The translations under genes were made by a program, and so were the position numbers. Below the pieces are notes generated by a model. That model was not told the origin of the DNA, did no database searches, and saw only the letters and a program-made list of their open reading frames with translations. This document shows, piece by piece, positions 29,671 through 40,016 of a stretch of DNA of 64,000 nt; positions within the stretch are counted from its first letter, which is position 1, and each line of letters begins with the position of its first letter. The DNA is from Streptomyces pseudovenezuelae. Its GTDB lineage: Bacteria > Actinomycetota > Actinomycetes > Streptomycetales > Streptomycetaceae. The DNA lies in contig NZ_KQ948145.1 of the NCBI RefSeq assembly GCF_001513955.1, positions 338,212-402,211 of the forward strand, read 5' to 3'.

Positions 29671-29685
29671 ATAACCGATGGTTAT
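29671..29685. promoter_or_regulatory. LysR-type operator ATAACC-N3-GGTTAT
   Basis: A perfect inverted repeat with 6-base arms and the T-N11-A spacing (T at 29672, A at 29684) of LysR-type binding sites. It lies in the SDR/LysR divergent region and overlaps the first possible start codons of the LysR gene, which suggests direct autoregulation. Confidence 0.7.
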
Positions 29686-30589
29686 GACGATCGACGTGCA
29701 TGTACGGGATCTGCGCTACTTCCTCGCGGTGGCCGAGGAACTCCACTTCACGCGCGCGGCCGAGCGGCTGTACGTGTCACAGCCCGCGCTGAGCAAGCAG
29801 ATCCGGGCGCTGGAGCGGCAGTTGGGCGTGGAGCTGCTGCTGCGGGACCCGCGGGGCGTGCTGCTCACCGAGGCGGGTGAGGCACTGCTGCCGCACGCCC
29901 GGCAGGTACTGGCGGCCTGGGCGGCGGCGGACAGGGCGATGGCCACGGCCCGGGCGGCAGGGCGCGGCACGCTGGTGGTGGGCATGAGCACCAGCCCCGG
30001 CCGCGGTGGCCTGCTTCCGGCGATCCGCTCCCGCTTCACGGCCGCGCATCCGGAGGCGGTCGTACGGCTGCGGCAGATGGGCTGGCAGGACCCGACCGCG
30101 GGTCTGGCGGACGGCGGGACGGAGGTGGCGTTCGTGTGGCTGCCGCTGCCCGACGAGGAGCGCTACGGATGGACCGTGGTCGCCGAGGAGCCCCGCCTGG
30201 TCGCCCTCCCGGAGGGCCACCCGCTCGCCGCCCGTGCGGAGGTCGACTTCGCCGACCTGGCCGACGAACCGTTCCTCGCCCTGCCGCCGAGCTCTGGCCC
30301 CCTGCGCGACTTCTGGCTCGCCCTCGACGAACGGGGCGGCCGCCCGCCCCGCGTCGGCGCGGAGATCGCGGGCACCGAGGAGACGTACGAGGCCCTCGTC
30401 GCGGGCCTGGGCATCTGCCTCGTGGCCGCGGGCAACGCCCCCTTGATCACCCTGGGCGGCGTGGTCACCCGACCGGTCCGCGGCATCGGTCCGAGCCGAT
30501 ACGTGCTGGCCTGGCGCAAGGAGGACGAGGGGCGGCCGCTGGTGCGGGGGTACGCGGAGGCTTGTCGGTGGGTGGCGAGGGCGGCCTGA
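29678..30589 (+). CDS. LysR-family transcriptional regulator
   Basis: A 303-residue regulator with the N-terminal winged helix-turn-helix (about 10-70: LRYFLAVAEELHFTRAAERL, VSQPALSKQIRALE) and the periplasmic-binding-like effector domain (about 100-295). Start codons at 29678 (ATG), 29684 (ATG) and further GTGs are all possible. None has a clear ribosome site, and the first two are inside the inverted repeat ATAACC-N3-GGTTAT, so the message may be leaderless. It probably controls itself and the divergent dehydrogenase gene. Confidence 0.9.
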   Translation: MVMTIDVHVRDLRYFLAVAEELHFTRAAERLYVSQPALSKQIRALERQLGVELLLRDPRGVLLTEAGEALLPHARQVLAAWAAADRAMATARAAGRGTLVVGMSTSPGRGGLLPAIRSRFTAAHPEAVVRLRQMGWQDPTAGLADGGTEVAFVWLPLPDEERYGWTVVAEEPRLVALPEGHPLAARAEVDFADLADEPFLALPPSSGPLRDFWLALDERGGRPPRVGAEIAGTEETYEALVAGLGICLVAAGNAPLITLGGVVTRPVRGIGPSRYVLAWRKEDEGRPLVRGYAEACRWVARAA

Positions 30590-30640
30590 CGGGGTCCCTT
30601 CGGTCGCCGGGAGCGTGGTCCGGGTCCTCGCCGTCCTCGC

Positions 30641-32821
30641 TCACTCGGCCGCCGTCAGCCTCTCGTCCGTCATCCCCAGCCGCGCCTGCTCCTCCTCGAC
30701 GATCTGCCGGGCCAGTTCGGTGTCCGACACGTCGATCGCGTCCGGGGAGGCTTCGGCCACGGCGCTGCGGCGGGCGTAGGCGTCGAAGAGGCGGGTCTTG
30801 GTCTCCAGCAGCTTCACCAGGCGTTCGTCGACGCCCCCGGTGGCGAGGAGGCGGTGCACACGGACCGGCCTGACCTGACCCATCCGGTGGGCGCGGGCCA
30901 CCGCCTGGTGTTCGATGGTCGGCTTGATCTGGGGTTCGCAGATGACGACGACGGAGGCGGCCTGCATGTTGAGGCCGACGCCCGCCGCCTGGATCTGTGC
31001 CACGAGCACCGCGGGGCCCGGGACGCCGGCGAAGTCGTCGACCATCTGCTGGCGACGCCCGGCCGGGACGCCTCCGGTGAGCGGGCCGAACAGCGCGGTG
31101 CCGTCGGGGTCCACGGTCGCGAGTGCTTCCCGTACCACGTGCAGTACGTCCTTGAAGTGGGAGAAGACCACCGTCTTCTGCCCGTTCTCGCCGGCCTCCT
31201 GAACGATCTCCCGGAGCCGGTCCAGCTTGGCCGACTTCTCGGGCCGCGCGTACGCGGCCCTGCGCATCGCCATGAAGTTGCCCGCGCGCACGGCGTCCCG
31301 GTACGCCTCCTCGTCCGACGCGCTCAGTTCCTCCCACTCGTCGGTCTGCTGGAGACTCGGGAGTTCCGTGAGCACGTCCTCCTGGTTGCGCCGCAGGTAG
31401 ACCGGGGCCACGGCCTTGCGGAAGGCGACCGATCCGGCCAGCCGCTCCCTGCCGTCGAGGGAGTCCGCGAGGTCGCCGTCGAGCATCCGGACCAGGTTGT
31501 GGAACTCCACGACCCTGTTCTCCATCGGCGTCCCGGTCATGAGGAGGACGCGCCCGCACCGCTGCGCCCACCCGGCGACCGCCTGGGACCGCTTGGCCTT
31601 CGGGTTCTTCACGGAGTGCGCTTCGTCCACCACGAGCAGTCCGACCTCCCCGTCGCCCGGCGCGGGAAAACCGCGCAGCGCGTCGAAGGTGGTCACCCCG
31701 ACCCCGCCCCGCTCCTTCCAGTCGGCGAACGCGAGGTGCCGGTCGGGGCCGTGGAGCACGGTGACGCGCAGGGCACTGCGGGCCTCGATCTCCCGGGTCC
31801 AGTTCACCAGGACGCTCGCCGGGCAGACGACCATGAAGTGGCTCTGTCCCCCGGCGTCCAGGTGTGCCAGCACGGCGATCGCCTGGATGGTCTTGCCGAG
31901 TCCCATCTCGTCGCCGAGTATCACCTTGCGCTGGGCCAGCGCGAAGCGTGCGCCGAAGGCCTGGTAGCCGCGCAGGGAGACCCGTCGGTGCGCGTCGTCG
32001 AGGGGCTGGGTCCGTACCCGCTCGGCGATCTCGTCGGGCAGGAAGCCCTCGGCGGCGGCCGTGTCCGGCTGCCGCCCGGAGATCTCGGCGAGCAGGCTGT
32101 AGTACTCGGCGGAGCGGAGTTCGAAGTCCACCCACGCCGCGATGTCGGACGGGGGCGTCCGGAGCAGGTCCACGGAGGCCTGGGCGAGCAGCTCGGGCAG
32201 GCCCGACTGCTCCGCCTCGGCCACCAGCGACCGGACCTCGGCGACGGCCGCCCAGGCGCGGGCCTTCTTCGCCTGGCCCGCCAGCAGGATCCGGATGCGT
32301 CCGACGGCGAGCCTGGCGTCGGCCAGCAGGGGGCCGAGCCGCTGCGACAGTACGGCGGCATGGTCGACCGCGCGCCGGGCGTCCGGACCGGCCTCCACCA
32401 GCACGTGCAGGGCCATGACGAGGGCGGTGGTGCTCGGTTCCGGCCGCTCCACGTCGATGTGGACGGCCACGGTCTCGTGCGCGGCCTCGGAGAGCCGGCG
32501 GGCGGCCGCGAGCATCTGGTCGACGGTGCGCTGCCCGACACCGGGAATCTGCCGCAACCGGTAGGGGCCCGCTTCGAGCACGGCGCCCACCGTGCGCAGC
32601 CCGCTCTTCTCGACGCTCCCCAGCCGCAGCCGGCCTTCGGTGACGTCCTGCAGACGGCCCACCGGGATGGCGTCGAGCTCCCGCTGCACGGCCGCGTCGT
32701 GGATCGGCTTCAGCGCGGCCCGTACGGCCTCCGCCGCCCTGCCGTGGTCGGCGACCACCGCCTGGGCCGCCTCGTACAGCCGTGCTCCCCTAGCGACCGT
32801 GTCCCGCTCGTCCCGCCCCAC
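30641..32821 (-). CDS. SNF2/SWI2-family DNA helicase with helix-hairpin-helix N-terminus
   Basis: A 726-residue superfamily 2 translocase. The N-terminal 260 residues are helical and contain a helix-hairpin-helix-like DNA-binding motif (LRQIPGVGQRTVDQML). The motor motifs follow: I GDEMGLGKTIQA, Ia VCPASVLVNW, II DEAH, III LLMTGTPMENR, IV VFSHFKDVL, V QAAGVGLNMQAA and VI QAVARAHRMGQVRPV. Such proteins remodel protein-DNA complexes, often in repair or transcription recycling. No methylase, nuclease or other defence gene adjoins it. The GTG at 32819-32821 follows GGAGGGG. Confidence 0.92.
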   Translation of the reverse strand: MGRDERDTVARGARLYEAAQAVVADHGRAAEAVRAALKPIHDAAVQRELDAIPVGRLQDVTEGRLRLGSVEKSGLRTVGAVLEAGPYRLRQIPGVGQRTVDQMLAAARRLSEAAHETVAVHIDVERPEPSTTALVMALHVLVEAGPDARRAVDHAAVLSQRLGPLLADARLAVGRIRILLAGQAKKARAWAAVAEVRSLVAEAEQSGLPELLAQASVDLLRTPPSDIAAWVDFELRSAEYYSLLAEISGRQPDTAAAEGFLPDEIAERVRTQPLDDAHRRVSLRGYQAFGARFALAQRKVILGDEMGLGKTIQAIAVLAHLDAGGQSHFMVVCPASVLVNWTREIEARSALRVTVLHGPDRHLAFADWKERGGVGVTTFDALRGFPAPGDGEVGLLVVDEAHSVKNPKAKRSQAVAGWAQRCGRVLLMTGTPMENRVVEFHNLVRMLDGDLADSLDGRERLAGSVAFRKAVAPVYLRRNQEDVLTELPSLQQTDEWEELSASDEEAYRDAVRAGNFMAMRRAAYARPEKSAKLDRLREIVQEAGENGQKTVVFSHFKDVLHVVREALATVDPDGTALFGPLTGGVPAGRRQQMVDDFAGVPGPAVLVAQIQAAGVGLNMQAASVVVICEPQIKPTIEHQAVARAHRMGQVRPVRVHRLLATGGVDERLVKLLETKTRLFDAYARRSAVAEASPDAIDVSDTELARQIVEEEQARLGMTDERLTAAE

Positions 32822-32844
32822 GCTCCCGCCCCTCCATGGACAAA

Positions 32845-32884
32845 AACCTGTGCCCGCCCGCCGGTTGGCGGGTGAGCACAGGTT
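32845..32884 (-). terminator. Intrinsic terminator after ychF
   Basis: Arms AACCTGTGC (32845-32853) and GCACAGGTT (32876-32884) pair perfectly, and an inner CCCGCC/GGCGGG stem extends the hairpin. On the minus strand it is followed by a short T-run (complement of CAAAAA at 32841-32846). It lies 13 bases after the ychF stop. Confidence 0.9.
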
Positions 32885-32896
32885 CCTGATCGGCCG

Positions 32897-33985
<1,089 letters not shown>

Positions 33986-34162
33986 GTTGCGACTTCCCGT
34001 ACGTGAGAGGAGACGTGAGGAGACTGGCGGCCAGGGGGCCGATCCACCAGTCTACGGCGTGTCGCAGCACGCTCCGGCGGCCCTCTCGAACGCATGGCCA
34101 AGGTCTTTCCCACGGCGTGTCTCACGAGCGATTCCGCACATAAACAGACCTAGGTTGGTCCA

Positions 34163-34681
34163 GTGGAGCAACACAGGACCCGCCCCCCGCACAACGGAAC
34201 ACGACGCCCGGACCGAGGAGCACCGCTGCCCGCGCAAGCCCGCGGCGAGCGCCGGCCGCCGATGGGCCGCCGCCCGCCGCCCCCCGTCGTCCGGACGCTG
34301 CGGCGGCTGCCCAACCCCCGGCTCACCGGGCTCGGCGGCGGCCTGTTCTGCGCCGGGCTGATGCTCGTGCTCGGCTTCCTCGTCTCCCTGCTGTTCGGCT
34401 CGTCGCTGACGCTGTACGGCGTGCTGTTCGTGCCGGTCAGTGTGCTGACGTCGGTCTGGATGCGCCGGGGCGACCTGCTGACCGCCCCGATCATCGTGCC
34501 GATCGCCTTCGCCGTCGGGCTCGTCCCGGTCGCCGACAGCGGCGGCGGCACCTCGGGCCGCCTGATGGGCATGTTCACCGCCCTGGCCACGCAGGCCGGC
34601 TGGCTCTACGCCGGGACGCTGGCCGCCGGCCTCATCGCGCTGGTCCGCCGGGTCCGCCTGGTGCGGGGCCGCTCGCGCTGA
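34163..34681 (+). CDS. Small membrane protein with Pro/Arg-rich N-terminus (DUF6542-like)
   Basis: A 172-residue protein. Residues 1-48 are basic and Pro-rich; four hydrophobic segments follow (about 57-80, 83-97, 107-121, 138-160). It resembles the actinobacterial DUF6542 family; the function is unknown. The start is a GTG at 34163-34165. There is no ribosome site, but TAGGTT at 34151-34156 lies 6 bases before it, consistent with a leaderless transcript. It converges on ppgK with a 49-base gap. Confidence 0.75.
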   Translation: MEQHRTRPPHNGTRRPDRGAPLPAQARGERRPPMGRRPPPPVVRTLRRLPNPRLTGLGGGLFCAGLMLVLGFLVSLLFGSSLTLYGVLFVPVSVLTSVWMRRGDLLTAPIIVPIAFAVGLVPVADSGGGTSGRLMGMFTALATQAGWLYAGTLAAGLIALVRRVRLVRGRSR

Positions 34682-34730
34682 CGCCGGCGCGGGCCCGCGG
34701 CCGGTGCCCGGCGCCCCCTGACCGCTCGGC

Positions 34731-35474
34731 CTACTCGTGCGCCGCCCACATCGCCGCGCCCACGATCCCCGCGTTGTTCTGCAGCTGCGCCGGGACGATC
34801 TCGGCCTTGATGCCCTCGATGTGAGGCAGGAACTTCTGGGCCTTGCGGCTGACCCCGCCGCCGATGATGAACAGCTCGGGCGAGAAGAGCATCTCTACAT
34901 GGGCGAGGTATTTCTGGACACGACGTGCCCAGTGCTCCCAGGTGAGCTCCTCGACCTCCCTGGCCTTGCTGGACGCCTTCTTCTCGGCGTCGTGGCCGTG
35001 CAGCTCAAGGTGGCCCAGCTCGCTGTTGGGGACCAGGACGCCGTCGACGAAGACCGCGCTGCCGATGCCGGTGCCCAGGGTGAGCAGGATGACGGTGCCC
35101 TTGCGGTCCTTGCCGGCGCCGAAGCTCATCTCGGCGACGCCCGCCGCGTCCGCGTCGTTGACCACGGTCACCGGCAGTCCGCCGAGCCGGTCGCTGAACA
35201 AGGCGCGCGCGTCGGTGTCGATCCAGCTCTTGTCGACATTGGCCGCCGTACGGATGTGGGATCCGCCGGTGACCACCCCGGGGAAGGTCAGCCCGACCGG
35301 GCCGGTCCAGCCGAAGTGGTCCACGATCTGCTTCACCCCGTCGGCCACGCTGTCGGGCGTCGCCGGGTTCGGGGTGAGCACTTTGTGGCGCTCCTGGGTG
35401 AGGTCGCCCTTGTCCAGGTCCACAGGGGCGCCCTTGATCCCGGATCCGCCGATGTCCAAGCCGAAGATCTGCAT
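34731..35474 (-). CDS. ppgK: Polyphosphate glucokinase
   Basis: A 247-residue ROK-family sugar kinase. The phosphate-binding start is [17 protein letters not shown], followed by the catalytic region [13 protein letters not shown] and [16 protein letters not shown]. Its length and closeness to actinobacterial PpgK, with the ELGHLELHG segment in place of the zinc-binding ROK motif, indicate use of polyphosphate (and ATP) to make glucose 6-phosphate. The ATG at 35472-35474 lies 29 bases after the ispH stop, so the two may form an operon. Confidence 0.92.
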   Translation of the reverse strand: MQIFGLDIGGSGIKGAPVDLDKGDLTQERHKVLTPNPATPDSVADGVKQIVDHFGWTGPVGLTFPGVVTGGSHIRTAANVDKSWIDTDARALFSDRLGGLPVTVVNDADAAGVAEMSFGAGKDRKGTVILLTLGTGIGSAVFVDGVLVPNSELGHLELHGHDAEKKASSKAREVEELTWEHWARRVQKYLAHVEMLFSPELFIIGGGVSRKAQKFLPHIEGIKAEIVPAQLQNNAGIVGAAMWAAHE

Positions 35475-35503
35475 GGCCCTACGTTACGACGGACGACGGA
35501 CAG

Positions 35504-36514
35504 TCACGCCTCGGAGGTCCCCTTGCGCTCCGCGACCAGCGCTGCGGCCTCCTCGCGCAGGTCGCGCCGCAGTTCCTTCGGGAGGGAGAAGGTGATGGAC
35601 TCCTCGGCCGCCTTCACGAGTTCCACGTCGCCGTAGCCGCGCTGCGACAGGAACTCCAGGACCTCCTCGACGAGGACCTCCGGCACCGAGGCGCCCGAGG
35701 TGACGCCGACCGTGGTCACGCCCTCCAGCCAGGCCTCGTCGATCTCGCTCGCGAAGTCCACGAGGTAGGCCTCGCGGGAGCCGGCCAGCTTGGCGACCTC
35801 GACGAGCCGCTTGGAGTTGGAGGAGTTGCGGGAGCCCACCACGATGACCAGCTCGGCCTCGGCGCCCATCTGCTTCACCGCGAGCTGGCGGTTCTGCGTG
35901 GCGTAGCAGATGTCGTCGCTGGGCGGGGAGATGAGCTGCGGGAACTTCTCCTTGAGGGCGTCGACGGTCTCCATGGTCTCGTCGACGCTCAGGGTGGTCT
36001 GGGAGAGCCACACGATCTTCGACGGGTCGCGGACCTCGACCTTGGCGACATCGGCCGGGCCGTCGACGAGCTGGATGTGGTCGGGGGCCTCGCCGGAGGT
36101 GCCGATGACCTCCTCGTGGCCCTCGTGCCCGATCAGGAGGATGTCGTAGTCCTCGTTGGCGAAGCGGACGGCTTCCTTGTGGACCTTGGTGACGAGCGGG
36201 CAGGTCGCGTCGATGGTGGCGAGCTTGCCGCGCGCGGCCTCCTCGTGGACGACGGGGGCGACGCCGTGCGCCGAGAACATGACGATGTTGCCCGGCGGGA
36301 CCTCCTCCGTCCGCTCGACGAAGATGGCGCCCTTCTTCTCCAGGGTCTGTACGACGTACTTGTTGTGGACGATCTCGTGCCGGACGTACACCGGAGCGCC
36401 GTACTGCTCCAGGGCTTTCTCGACGGCGATCACGGCGCGGTCCACACCCGCGCAGTAGCCACGGGGGGCGGCGAGCAGGACACGGCGGCCAGGCGAAGCA
36501 GTCATGTGTCCCAT
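35504..36514 (-). CDS. ispH: 4-hydroxy-3-methylbut-2-enyl diphosphate reductase
   Basis: A 336-residue [4Fe-4S] enzyme that makes IPP and DMAPP in the last step of the non-mevalonate isoprenoid pathway. The three cluster cysteines are in [10 protein letters not shown] (Cys21), [11 protein letters not shown] and [10 protein letters not shown]. Catalytic-site motifs HGVAP and the Glu of the [12 protein letters not shown] region are present. Two ATGs are possible, 36512-36514 and 36503-36505; both have weak ribosome sites and the second gives the more common MTASPGRR start. Upstream lies the tandem repeat region rather than a compact promoter. Confidence 0.95.
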   Translation of the reverse strand: MGHMTASPGRRVLLAAPRGYCAGVDRAVIAVEKALEQYGAPVYVRHEIVHNKYVVQTLEKKGAIFVERTEEVPPGNIVMFSAHGVAPVVHEEAARGKLATIDATCPLVTKVHKEAVRFANEDYDILLIGHEGHEEVIGTSGEAPDHIQLVDGPADVAKVEVRDPSKIVWLSQTTLSVDETMETVDALKEKFPQLISPPSDDICYATQNRQLAVKQMGAEAELVIVVGSRNSSNSKRLVEVAKLAGSREAYLVDFASEIDEAWLEGVTTVGVTSGASVPEVLVEEVLEFLSQRGYGDVELVKAAEESITFSLPKELRRDLREEAAALVAERKGTSEA

Positions 36515-36604
36515 CGTAAGGCCGCGTTCGGGCGGACAAAGATCGCGTGTCCCTGACCCTCCCGGGGAAACCGCCCAGGGGGTGGGGAAGGCGGGACGGA
36601 CGGG

Positions 36605-37006
36605 GCACAGGCGGGCGAGAGATTACGGAGACCCCGAGGGCGCCCCAGGCAGTGAGCGCGCCGTGGTTCCGAACGGGCTTCGGGTACGGCCCGCCCAGCG
36701 GGACAACAGATCCCCAGGCGGGCCCGCGAACCGAGGGCGGACGCGCGCAGTGACCGTGGAGGCCCCGAGGACGCACAGCCAGCGGGCTCAGCGTGGCTCC
36801 GATGGCGCTCCGGTGCTGACCGCCGAGCCCCGCCGAAAGATCCGCACCCGCGACCCGGCGGACCGATGAACAGAGGGCGGACGCGAGCAGTGGCCGTGGA
36901 GGACCCGACGGCGGCACAGTCAGCGGGCTCGCCGCGGCTCCGATCGCGCGCTGCGTACGGACCGCCCAGCGCCGCCGACAGATCCGCACCCACGCCCCGG
37001 TGAACC
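36605..37006. repeat. Three degenerate tandem repeats of about 130-140 bp between ispH and xseA
   Basis: Unit 1 covers about 36605-36732, unit 2 about 36733-36872 and unit 3 about 36873-37006. Shared blocks recur in order: GAGGGCGGACGCG (36733, 36873), GTGGTTCCGA / GTGGCTCCGA / GCGGCTCCGA (36663, 36793, 36934) and AGATCC(C/G)CA (36708, 36838, 36980). A truncated remnant may follow (GTGGCTCCTGA at 37025). The 610-base gap between the divergent ispH and xseA genes has no accepted gene; a minus-strand frame crossing it shows the repeat as a peptide but has no ribosome site or usual codon bias. Confidence 0.8.
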
Positions 37007-37124
37007 GGGGCGGGGCGGTGGCGGTGTGGCTCCTGAGTGAGCTCGGGGTGGGGGGCGTCCAGCGCGGCAGGTGGTTGGTGCTCGGTGACGGTGCGTTGTC
37101 GTAGCGGGCCGTTACGCTCGCGGC

Positions 37125-38333
37125 ATGGCTGTGAACTCGACCCCCGAAGCGCCCCTGCCCGTCGGCGAGGTGTCGCGCCTCATCGGCGGCTGGATCGACC
37201 GTCTCGGTGCCGTGTGGGTCGAGGGGCAGATCACCCAGCTCTCCCGGCGGCCGGGCGCGGGCGTCGTGTTCCTCACCCTGCGCGATCCGTCGTACGACAT
37301 CTCGGTGAGCGTGACCTGCTTCCGCCAGGTCTTCGACGACGTCGCCGACGTGGTGAGCGAGGGCGCGCGGGTCGTCGTCCTGGCGAAACCGGAGTGGTAC
37401 GCACCGCGGGGCCAGCTCTCGCTGCGGGCCGCCGAGATAAGGCCGGTCGGGGTCGGCGAGCTGCTGGCCCGGCTGGAGCAGCTGAAGAAGTCCCTCGCCG
37501 CGGAGGGGCTGTTCGCGCCGGAGCGCAAGAAGCCGCTGCCGTTCCTGCCGCAGCTCGTCGGGCTGGTGTGCGGGCGGGCCTCGGCCGCGGAGCGGGACGT
37601 CCTGGAGAACGCCCGGCACCGTTGGCCGGCCGTCCGCTTCGAGGTGCGCAACGTCCCGGTGCAGGGCGTGCACGCCGTCCCGCAGGTCGTGCAGGCGGTC
37701 AAGGAGCTCGACGCGCTGGACGACGTCGACGTCATCATCGTGGCGCGCGGCGGGGGCAGCGTGGAGGATCTGCTGCCGTTCTCCGACGAGCAGTTGGTGC
37801 GGGCGGTCGCGTCCTGCCGTACACCGGTGGTGTCGGCGATCGGGCACGAACCGGACACCCCGCTGCTCGACTACGTCGCCGACCTGCGGGCCTCCACGCC
37901 CACGGACGCGGCCAAGAAGGTCGTACCGGACGTGGGCGAGGAGTACGAGCGGGTGCGGGCGCTGCGGGACCGCGCCCGGCGATGCGTGGAGTCCTTCCTC
38001 CAGCGGGAGGAGCGGGGCCTGGCGCAGGCGCTCGCGCGGCCGTCGATAGAGGATCCGCACCGGATGATCGACGAGCGCGCCGACCATGTGGCCGCCCTGG
38101 CCGACCGCGGCCGCCGCACCCTGGGCCATCTGCTGGACCGTGCCGACTCGGAGCTGACGCACACGCGCGCACGCGTGGTGGCCCTCTCCCCCGCCGCGAC
38201 CCTCCAGCGCGGATACGCCGTCCTGCAGAAGGCCGACGGGCACGTGGTGCGGGCGCCGGACGAGGTGACGGCGGAAGAGACCCTGCGGGCGCGGGTCGCC
38301 GAGGGTGAGTTCACTGTCCGAGTCGATGCATAG
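37125..38333 (+). CDS. xseA: Exodeoxyribonuclease VII large subunit
   Basis: A 402-residue nuclease subunit that degrades single-stranded DNA to oligonucleotides in complex with XseB. The N-terminal OB-fold (about 15-105, with [11 protein letters not shown]) is followed by the catalytic domain. That domain carries the conserved glycine run [23 protein letters not shown] and the segment [27 protein letters not shown], where Streptomyces proteins read the same. A coiled-coil region and the C-terminal RGYAVL segment complete the family pattern. The ATG is at 37125. It is 9 bases upstream of xseB. Confidence 0.95.
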   Translation: MAVNSTPEAPLPVGEVSRLIGGWIDRLGAVWVEGQITQLSRRPGAGVVFLTLRDPSYDISVSVTCFRQVFDDVADVVSEGARVVVLAKPEWYAPRGQLSLRAAEIRPVGVGELLARLEQLKKSLAAEGLFAPERKKPLPFLPQLVGLVCGRASAAERDVLENARHRWPAVRFEVRNVPVQGVHAVPQVVQAVKELDALDDVDVIIVARGGGSVEDLLPFSDEQLVRAVASCRTPVVSAIGHEPDTPLLDYVADLRASTPTDAAKKVVPDVGEEYERVRALRDRARRCVESFLQREERGLAQALARPSIEDPHRMIDERADHVAALADRGRRTLGHLLDRADSELTHTRARVVALSPAATLQRGYAVLQKADGHVVRAPDEVTAEETLRARVAEGEFTVRVDA

Positions 38334-38342
38334 GGTGGGCGG

Positions 38343-38576
38343 ATGACCAGCAAGGTGGCGGAAGAGGCGCTCGGGTACGAGCAGGCGCGGGACGAGCTGA
38401 TCGAGGTCGTACGGCGGCTGGAGGCGGGCGGTACGACCCTTGAGGAGTCCCTCGCGCTCTGGGAGCGGGGCGAGGAGCTGGCCAAGGTGTGCCGGCGGTG
38501 GCTGGACGGAGCGCGGGCCCGGCTGGACGCGGCGCTGGCCGAGGAGTCGGAGGACGGCGAGGGCGACTCCGAGTAG
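38343..38576 (+). CDS. xseB: Exodeoxyribonuclease VII small subunit
   Basis: A 77-residue helical protein that wraps the coiled coil of XseA. The family core is [40 protein letters not shown], seen at about residues 10-45, followed by an acidic tail. The start ATG (38343) is 9 bases after the xseA stop, and GGGTGGGCGG upstream can act as the ribosome site. The pair is an operon. Confidence 0.93.
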   Translation: MTSKVAEEALGYEQARDELIEVVRRLEAGGTTLEESLALWERGEELAKVCRRWLDGARARLDAALAEESEDGEGDSE

Positions 38577-38623
38577 GAGGTCCCGGTGATCCTGTGAAGC
38601 GGATCACCACGCCCCGCTTTTGG

Positions 38624-38652
38624 TTGAAGGTTGAACTTCACTCGCGTACGGT
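38624..38652 (+). promoter_or_regulatory. Promoter with embedded inverted repeat for the nitroreductase gene
   Basis: TTGAAG (38624-38629) and TACGGT (38647-38652) have an exact 17-base spacer. TGAAG (38625-38629) and CTTCA (38636-38640) form an inverted repeat over the -35 element, as expected for a repressor site. The coding start is 64 bases downstream of the -10. Confidence 0.6.
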
Positions 38653-38716
38653 CGGAGACGTCAACCGGTCCACGGTCCGTTTACGGGACCGACGTACATC
38701 CCGAGAAGGTTCCTCC

Positions 38717-39307
38717 ATGTCTCTCGTTCTTGACCCCGCCGCCCAGGACCTGCTGTTCCGCGAGGCCCGCACCGCGAACACCTTCACCGACGAGCCGGTG
38801 ACCGACGAGCAGATCCAGGCGATCTACGACCTGGTCAAGTACGGCCCGACCGCCTTCAACCAGAGCCCGCTGCGCATCACCCTGGTCCGCTCCGCCGAGG
38901 CCCGCGAGCGCCTGGTGCAGCACATGGCCGAGGGCAACCAGCCGAAGACCGCCACCGCCCCGCTGGTCGCGATCCTCTCCGCGGACAACGAGTTCCACGA
39001 GGAGCTGCCGCAGCTCTTCCCGCACTTCCCGCAGGCCAAGGACGTCTTCTTCAGCGAGCGCCCCGCGCGTGAGGGTGCCGCCGGGCTGAACGCCGCCCTG
39101 CAGGCCGCGTACTTCATCATCGGTGTCCGCGCCGCGGGTCTCGCCGCCGGCCCGATGACCGGTCTGGACTTCGAGGGCGTCCGCAAGGAGTTCCTGGACG
39201 ACGACCACACCCCGCTGATGGTCGTCAACATCGGCAAGCCGGGCGACGACGCCTGGTTCCCGCGCTCCCCCCGCCTCGCCTACGACGAGGTCGTCACCAC
39301 CGTCTGA
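38717..39307 (+). CDS. Nitroreductase-family protein, malonic semialdehyde reductase type
   Basis: A 196-residue FMN-dependent enzyme of the RutE/HadB-like nitroreductase branch. Visible are the FMN-contact segment EARTANTFTDEPVTDEQI, YGPTAFNQSPLR, and AAGLAAGPMTGLDF with the C-terminal LMVVNIGKPG. In E. coli RutE the reaction is reduction of malonic semialdehyde; no other rut genes are here, so the substrate is open. The ATG at 38717 has GAAGG upstream. It is a single-gene unit with its own promoter and a strong terminator. Confidence 0.9.
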   Translation: MSLVLDPAAQDLLFREARTANTFTDEPVTDEQIQAIYDLVKYGPTAFNQSPLRITLVRSAEARERLVQHMAEGNQPKTATAPLVAILSADNEFHEELPQLFPHFPQAKDVFFSERPAREGAAGLNAALQAAYFIIGVRAAGLAAGPMTGLDFEGVRKEFLDDDHTPLMVVNIGKPGDDAWFPRSPRLAYDEVVTTV

Positions 39308-39324
39308 GACGGCTGACACGCGAC

Positions 39325-39359
39325 GAGAGGGCCCGGCCGCCTGGCGGCCGGGCCCTCTC
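39325..39359. terminator. Very strong bidirectional terminator
   Basis: A 16-bp perfect stem (39325-39340 with 39344-39359) and a 3-base CTG loop lie between the facing nitroreductase and DUF4245 genes. Confidence 0.9.
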
Positions 39360-39367
39360 GCGCGCTC

Positions 39368-39889
39368 TCACGCCATCTTGAGGGACTTCGCCATCTCGGT
39401 CAGCTGGGCGAGCGATCCCGTGCCCGCGACCACCGTCGTCGCGCCGTCGCCCCGGTGCACGAGGGCGTCGTAGCGGCCGCCCGTGTACCGCGTCCACGTG
39501 CGGCCCGCGATCTGCTGGGTCTGCTTCGTCGCCCGGGCACCCTGGCTCGCCTCGTCGATGAACGCCGACGGCTTCTGAGTCGACTGCTCGATCTGCACGT
39601 ACTCGTCACCGGGGGCCTGGAAACCCAGGTGCCAGGCGTCGGACTGCTCACCCTGGAAGCGCACCGAGGTCGCCTTCCAGCCGGCCGGCAGCCCCTCGGG
39701 CGCGGCCACCGGGTACGACGCCGCGCGGCGGGCCGTGAGCAGCTCGACGCGGTAGTCCACCGTCTTGATGTCCGGAGCGGAGTCGTCGTGCGGGATGAAC
39801 ACGTAGATGACCGCCGCCGCGATCCCGATCAGGCCCAGGGAGAGAATCATGTCCCGGACCGTCTTCTGCTTGCCGTTCGAACCTGCCAC
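39368..39889 (-). CDS. DUF4245 membrane-anchored protein
   Basis: A 173-residue protein with one N-terminal membrane helix (about 14-32, MILSLGLIGIAAAVIYVFI) and an extracytoplasmic domain. That domain carries the DUF4245 features YPVAAPEGLPAGWKATSVRF and GRTWTRY. The function is unknown; in actinobacteria it is usually next to glpX, as here. The GTG (39887-39889) has a GGGG ribosome site. It is divergent from glpX with 127 bases between. Confidence 0.87.
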   Translation of the reverse strand: MAGSNGKQKTVRDMILSLGLIGIAAAVIYVFIPHDDSAPDIKTVDYRVELLTARRAASYPVAAPEGLPAGWKATSVRFQGEQSDAWHLGFQAPGDEYVQIEQSTQKPSAFIDEASQGARATKQTQQIAGRTWTRYTGGRYDALVHRGDGATTVVAGTGSLAQLTEMAKSLKMA

Positions 39890-40016
39890 GCCCCCTATCG
39901 TCGCAGGTGCCCGGTCCGCTCATCCGTGGGGCCCCCTGCTCATTTTGTCGGACTGAGGATAGAGTCGACGGTCGAACCCTCATCCGGCCGTCGTCGTATC
40001 AGAAAGGTGCGCTCCG

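Noticed and set aside
30641..32821. A DISARM- or BREX-like defence system around the SNF2 helicase
   Set aside because: The neighbours are LysR and ychF housekeeping genes; no methylase, nuclease or phospholipase partner is present.
36502..36993. A 163-codon minus-strand frame across the tandem repeats
   Set aside because: It shows the repeat as peptide units but overlaps the ispH start, lacks a ribosome site and has random-looking composition.
35484..38243. A 919-codon minus-strand frame
   Set aside because: It runs antisense to xseA and crosses the repeat region and ispH in another frame; no recognisable domain or start.
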